The translations under genes were made by a program, and so were the position numbers. A DNA stretch of 64,000 bases, taken from Plantago ovata (Eukaryota; Streptophyta; Magnoliopsida; Lamiales; Plantaginaceae). Below, piece by piece: positions 59,172-64,000 of the stretch. Positions within the stretch are counted from its first letter, which is position 1; each line of letters starts with the position of its first letter. The notes beneath the pieces are model-generated. The model was not told the DNA's origin, did no database searches, and worked only from the letters and a program-made list of their open reading frames with translations. Location of the stretch: assembly GCA_028274465.1 (NCBI GenBank), contig CM051455.1:100252942-100316941 (forward strand), in the 5' to 3' direction.

Positions 59172-59452
59172 TGTAACGACCCGACCTATCCGGCCGGCGT
59201 GGTTACTCATGGGCGCTCTCCGGGGTGATATGCTGGCCCCACAAACCAACACGGTTTCTAATCCGCGCACTTTGTCCTCACTCGTGCGCGCACCGGGAAC
59301 TTCCCAGTGGGTCACCCATCCTAGAATTGCTCCAGAGCAAGCACGCTTAACTCTGAAGTTCTTCTAGGTGGATTCCCAAAAAGAAAGGTGCACCTTGATG
59401 GTATGAGTAGCGTTCTCAACCCTTTTAAGCTTCTGAAATATGGGGCGTTACA
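59172..59452 (-). repeat. Short LTR-X, 5' copy (281 bp)
   Basis: TGTAACG...CGTTACA. Differs from the 3' copy by a handful of substitutions and the 23-bp stretch near 59268-59290. Next to TSD TGATT at 59453-59457. Confidence 0.9.
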
Positions 59453-59457
59453 TGATT

Positions 59458-62400
59458 CTCTGAGAATATCTTTCACACTCTTCATAGCAAGGGTAGTAAA
59501 TTCAACGCAGTCCTTCTCGTAATCTTCAAGAGGTTTTCGGACTTCTAGTTGAATGATTCTAGCATTCTTACAGGTAGTATAGTGATGTGTTTCACCATTG
59601 AACTCTTTCTAGTGCAATACCCATAAATACATACCCCAATTGCTAGCATGAACCAACTGAGTGTCAGAGATTCCCTTGTTGGTATGAATCTTCCTTAACC
59701 AACGAAGATGTTCTTCTTGATCCTTTGCAGTAAGGTAGAAATACTCATAAGGAATCAAGCCATATTTATTTTTGGACTTGTTGGTCATAGGGTCATTGTA
59801 ATAAGCAACATCAACCAGCTTGATGAGTTCTGGTTCTTGTCTCATCTTCTTGCTGATGGAGCTTCTTCTCACTAAGATTTCAGTATTCAGCCATTTTGAA
59901 GCAATTTTCCTTGGGTAGGGAGGAGGATCTCTTTCTTTCTTTGCAACCTTGAGATCAATCCAAGTGTACAACTGATTCAACACATCAGTTAGAAATAAAT
60001 CATTTGCAAGTAGGTCTTCCATCTTAAGAATCCAACAACCTTTGAGTTTTCTCACCACATTTTGAGTGGTTTCCTCGTTGCTAGTCTTAGTGTATCCAAT
60101 GCCAGTACCTACTGCAATGTCAGCAAGCCTTCTTTCTTCTTCTCTTTGTTTTCTTCTTCATGCCTTAGCATTTCCTTGATCCTTTGCTGAGGATTTGGAG
60201 TCAGAAGAGAAGTGCTTAGACTGTCCAGAAGGAGTCAGAGCAGTGATAGGCTTGATATTGAGCACTTTTGTCAAAGGCAACTCATCATCATCATCATCGT
60301 CAGTTTCATACATGATGTGAGTTTCTCCACATGTTTCAGAAGTGTCAGCAGCAGTTCTCATCTTCTTTCCTGCGGATGCTGAACTTCTTTCAATTTCAGA
60401 CTCAGATCTTTTCCTTGATCTGGTTGATACTTTTTCAGCATCAAGTGGAGGAGTCAACTTCAGCACAGGGGGAGGAGAAGTAGGAGGTAAATCCTTGTTT
60501 TTCTTCCTTGATCTCTTCTGTTTTGCTTCCCCCTTAGACATGGATTGCTTGTCAGCAAATACTTGGGTAGAAAAGTACTCATTACAAAAGTCAGTAAGAG
60601 TATTTAGCCCATTGAAGTGTAAGATCAGCTCTTGCTGACCTTGGTTAAGTGTAGACATCGTGTGTCTGACTTCATTCATATCTTTATTCAACCTTTCAAT
60701 GATTGCATCTTTTTCTTCAAGATCCTTTTGTGCCTTTTTGAGTGCATTTTTAGCAACTCTCAATGTTTGGACTGAAGATGCATCATTGGTTTTGTGTTGT
60801 CTATTGACAACAGCCTGAGCCAAAGTAAGACTTGTTGTCCTTGTCAGCAGGACTTTCAAGATCTTTTCAATGTTCAACGGCTCTTCAGCAATTAGTGTTG
60901 CATCCTCATCAGTGCACTCTTTGTGAACTTGCAGTAGGGCATTAATCCTTGGCGTAACACTGTCCACATCTGGAAACAATACAAGTGCGGGAGCTACTAA
61001 GTGAGCCTTTAACTCAGTGGAAAACTGATCTTCAGCATGGGCAGTTTCATGCGTTTCATGATCTTCTTTTGAAGATTCAGTGTGATGTAATGCTTTAGGA
61101 GTTTTAGCACGATACACTACATTAGTTTTAGTAGGATCAACTATTTTGTCGTTGATCTTGTCTCCAGCATTTTCTCCATCATAGTAGGAGAAGCCTGATG
61201 AACTATCAGCATCATCTTTCATGCATGATATCCTTTCTCTGTCAGCCACTTCTTGTTGTGGATGAGTGGTTGTTGAGTGCAACACTTGTGACTCATCAGA
61301 TGGAGTTTCACCAGCAGTAGGAGGTGGAAGTGAGCTTTGTTCAGGATCTTTTATTCCAAAAGACTGAGCATCCTCGAAATGTTGAGTCTCTGGAACATTT
61401 ATCACAATGCTGTTTTGAATAGCCTTTCAAAGATCTTCAGCTTCCTCCTTATCAAGGTTTTCAACAGTAACCTCGATTATAGCTTCAGCAGCTATTTCAT
61501 CATCAGCAAGCTTCTTTTTTCCTTTGGCAATTTCAGCGAGCTTCTGAGAAGTTTCAGCATCAACAACTTCTTCAGTTGTTAGCTTTTCAGTATTCACTAC
61601 AACTTGTTCAGCTGTAGGAATTTCAAGTGTCTCAACAGCAGTATCAGCTGTTGGTTTCTCAGCAACAGTGGGAGTGGATTCTTCAGGATTGCTGGGAGGT
61701 GGTTGCTCAGCATCATGCTTTTCAGCATGTGCTTGATCAGACGGTTCTTGAGTCTTAGTTAATTTTCCACCAGCACCGGGACTAGGAGCTTGGGTATCAT
61801 TGTCGTCATCCTTTGAGTCCTTGGAGTCCTTGGAATTATCCGGATCATTCTCACCACTAGAGTCCTCATCCTCTTCTTTTTCTTCATCAATTCCCTCATC
61901 ATCAGTAAGGATGAATATAGGAATAGATTTGTACAAAGATGTACTAGTCACTTCCTTTTCTTCAGTGAATACTTCTAGATCAGCTAAAACAGGAACAAAG
62001 TTGTTCTTTTGAAGTTCAGCTTGGTCATTGAGACCAACTTCTTTGAACTTTTTCTTGAGCATTTTGCTGACGGTATCGAGTAGTTTGCTATCCATTTGCT
62101 CAGCAAAGGTAACATGATCCATGGGCATCACCGAATGAATAAAAGTTTCTAGATTGAGCACTGATTGCTTCTTCTTGTCATTGATGAGAAGAGGGAAGAG
62201 TTCAGCAAAGTACATTGTTTTATACTTTTTCCAGGTACTGAAAGATTTCACAAACTTGGACGTAGTAGTCTTTTTGAACTACTTGTACATGTAAGCTGAA
62301 CTCTCTTGAGGAGAAAGGATCTCTAGATCAGGTAGAGATGTTTCCAAATGAGCCTGTAAGAGATCATGTTTATTATTAGCACAGGTTTGCAACTTGATTA

Positions 62401-64000
62401 CCGAATTAGTCTTTTATTGATAAATGAGCTACCTGTTGAGAAGAGGCAAGCTCATTTTTCACACTTGGTTGTGCGGTTTCTATAATCATGTCTTCAGGAA
62501 CTTGATTAGCATCCTGATTTGCAAGTTCCTGTAATAATAACACATGAGATACAAGTACAAAGTTATGAAACTTAGTTAACTTATCAAAAACAAGTTCTAC
62601 CTGCTGAACAGGAGGAATTGGTTCTAATACAGAAGCTTCAGCATGCTTCTTGCTTGTATCTGTCTCTTGAGAAGTCTGAAAAGAATTCAAGTTAGCTAAA
62701 GATAATAACTCAAAAGATAATGATAAGGATAGATTATTTGAATCAACTACCTGCTGAGGTTCAGCAGCAGTAGATTCGATCCTTGGTGAAGTATCAGCTT
62801 CTTCATCATTTCTTTGGATCTATTCCTCAACAGACTTCTTGGTTTGCTCTAGTTAAGATGCTTGTTCCGCATTCTCCCTTGTTTCAGAGGAAACAAGTTG
62901 AGCAGAAGAACTTTGGCCGTTTAGCTCTTTTTCGATCATGAACAATGGCACAGAGACATCTGATCTCTCTTGCACTTCTTGATCCATATCTACTTCTAGA
63001 TATTTGAGTACATCATGTACTTATTGGTCAGGATCTATGTAGGCGGCCTTATTCATTTCATCCTCAGCAGCGTTGTGTGCGGTGTCGGACGGTCCTTCTT
63101 GATGAGTGTCAGCAACCACACTCTTTTCAGCAACATCCTGTTCAGGACTGGTTGTTTTTTTAGCAACAGTCAGCTTTTCTTTTGTTGCTGCTTTAACAAC
63201 TTTTAACAATCCTGCTCCCACATCACTTTGTGGATCCATTGTTACCTCATAGAGAGGAGGGACTTGTAACTCTGGAGTGTTTGCTGACTCAGTTTCATCT
63301 TTGTCTTCAGCAGGGTTTGCATTTCCACTACTTGGACGAGCTTTTTCAGCTGCATCACCAGATTGTCTTTGTCTTGCCCTTTTGATGAGCTTCTGATCCT
63401 CTGGTGTGTCAGGGATTTCTTCAGAAGATGAGTGATTGTTAACTGAAGGGACTGGGGCTACTTGCTTTCTAGCATCCACACGGATTCTAGGGAGATTTTC
63501 CATAAGGACGAAATCCATCTTCTCCATGAGATAGCACAACTTCAGTCCGTAAGAGACATTCTCAACAGGGGCTTACCGAATTATCCTCAACTGAAAACTT
63601 AACTTTTTCAGCATTTTCTACAAGTTTGTTAAAACTGAACTTAGCCCAATTCAGCTCAGTTTTAACATGGTTGAAGATAATTCTTAGTAAGGGCCATCTT
63701 TTCAGCCCTATTTGGTCTATTCCACCAACTTGAGAGTCTACTACTCTGATGAGAAAGAGGCACACTAATTTGAGTGATTCAATTAGGTGTTTTCTTTTGA
63801 CATCCACTCTGCTGAACTTTGCAGGTGCCTCTACCCCATTAACTAGTTCAGGATTTCTAACTTCAGCATAGAAGTTAGAAAGGGTCTCTGTATCATCATT
63901 CACCTCTTCAAATTCTCCGGTGACTGGAAGTTCAAAGTGAGCTGCAATGTCAGTCCATCTCAGGACGACTTGCTTTGACTGAACACTAGTGGTAATCACT
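59458..64000 (-). pseudogene. Sirevirus env-position ORF of S2, intron-bearing, decayed
   Basis: Homologous to the S1 ORF over its whole visible length. The exon model on the minus strand is 64000-62751 (start outside the window), 62675-62601, 62528-62433 and 62353-59458. Shared landmarks are DSQVGGIDQIGLKRWPLL near 63700, the SKDSKDDDNDTQAPSPGAGG block near 61800-61755, VINVPETQHF at 61400, SSLPPPTAGE and the C-terminal YTWIDLKVAKKERDPPPYP. The middle has long coiled-coil-like and acidic stretches (DDDDDDE near 60290). No signal peptide or membrane segment is evident. In-frame stops lie near 63020, 62844, 62280, 61427, 60158 and 59609, with an indel near 63555. XY cuts its C-terminal end. 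Confidence 0.75.
62354..62750 (-). other. Three consecutive short introns in the S2 env-position ORF
   Basis: Introns on the minus strand: 62750-62676 (75 bp), 62600-62529 (72 bp) and 62432-62354 (79 bp). All begin CAG|GTAG and end in T-rich tract plus CAG (CTTTTCAG, TATTACAG, CTTACAG). The enclosed exons are 75 and 96 nt, phase 0. Positions and, for introns 1 and 2, lengths are the same as in S1. Confidence 0.85.

Larger units (their letters stand above)
44701..59452 (-). mobile_element. XY: chimeric gypsy element with two LTR families
   Basis: The outer repeats are a short LTR (X: 59452-59172 and 44958-44701) flanked by a perfect TSD TGATT (44696-44700 and 59453-59457). On the minus strand the order is LTR-X, PBS, a small ORF, gag, protease, [B insertion], RT, RNase H, integrase with chromodomain, PPT, one long LTR-Y (47598-45087), a second PBS, 128 bp of internal sequence with a PPT, and LTR-X. 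The gag-pol is of the chromodomain Del/Tekay type. X alone (about 667 bp: LTR, PBS, short internal, PPT, LTR) has TRIM architecture. Confidence 0.8.
23142..64000 (-). mobile_element. S2: second Sirevirus-like copia element, runs off the right edge
   Basis: On the minus strand the visible part runs from the env-position ORF (64000 to 59458, continuing below the XY insertion) through the 3' UTR and PPT (44416-44430) to a 3' LTR (44415 down to 23142). The LTR totals about 1.53 kb once the CACTA element and R are removed. The terminal bases are TG/CA. The flank TAGAA (23137-23141) should be duplicated at the far end, outside the window. Related to S1 but diverged throughout. Confidence 0.8.

Overview
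The window is plant nuclear DNA, most likely from a eudicot with a large, repeat-rich genome. It is a nest of LTR retrotransposons with one CACTA DNA transposon. I found no rRNA, tRNA, CRISPR array, operon or host housekeeping gene. Every long coding stretch belongs to a mobile element, and nearly all carry stops or frameshifts. The plant assignment rests on the element lineages (Sirevirus-like and Tork-like copia; Athila-like, Tat-like and chromodomain-bearing gypsy) and on primer binding sites matching plant tRNA 3' ends.

Nesting order, resolved from LTR ends, primer binding sites (PBS), polypurine tracts (PPT) and target-site duplications (TSD). S1 (1-7797, + strand) is the 3' part of a Sirevirus-like copia element with RT-RNase H and a long env-position ORF. 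At its PPT sits T, a minus-strand copia element (7798-23053). T's integrase is split by A, a plus-strand Athila-like non-autonomous element (11531-19819, TSD CGTTA). T's 5' LTR is cut by the start of another element, B' (23054-23141). B' is cut by S2 (23142 to beyond 64000, minus strand), a second Sirevirus-like element related to S1. S2's 3' LTR carries a CACTA element (23547-26968, TSD TTG) and R, a 16.3-kb Tat-lineage gypsy (27321-43637). R in turn holds two solo LTRs (32643-33819, TSD ATAAA; 36293-37588, TSD AATAT). S2's env-position ORF is split by XY (44701-59452, TSD TGATT), a chimera of a short TRIM-like element and a chromodomain gypsy. The RT of XY is split by B (50317-56252, TSD CGTTA).

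Four observations stand out. (1) The env-position ORFs of S1 and S2 share three consecutive short introns of 65-79 bp, all phase 0, with canonical borders except one decayed donor, in the sense orientation of the retrotransposon. (2) R carries an antisense gene with its own TATA box, a 5'-UTR intron and three in-phase coding exons. (3) A and B, whose LTRs and gag remnants differ, share a conserved non-coding 3' module with paired hairpins. (4) Unrelated LTR families carry different GC-rich palindromic arrays; in three of them the array lies just upstream of the TATA box, and in A and B the same family-specific motif recurs in the internal non-coding region.

The elements appear to work as host and parasite sets. 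A, B and the short X element carry only replication signals plus gag-like or no coding sequence, so they presumably depend on proteins from autonomous relatives. All homology calls here come from reading motifs by eye; no database search was run.
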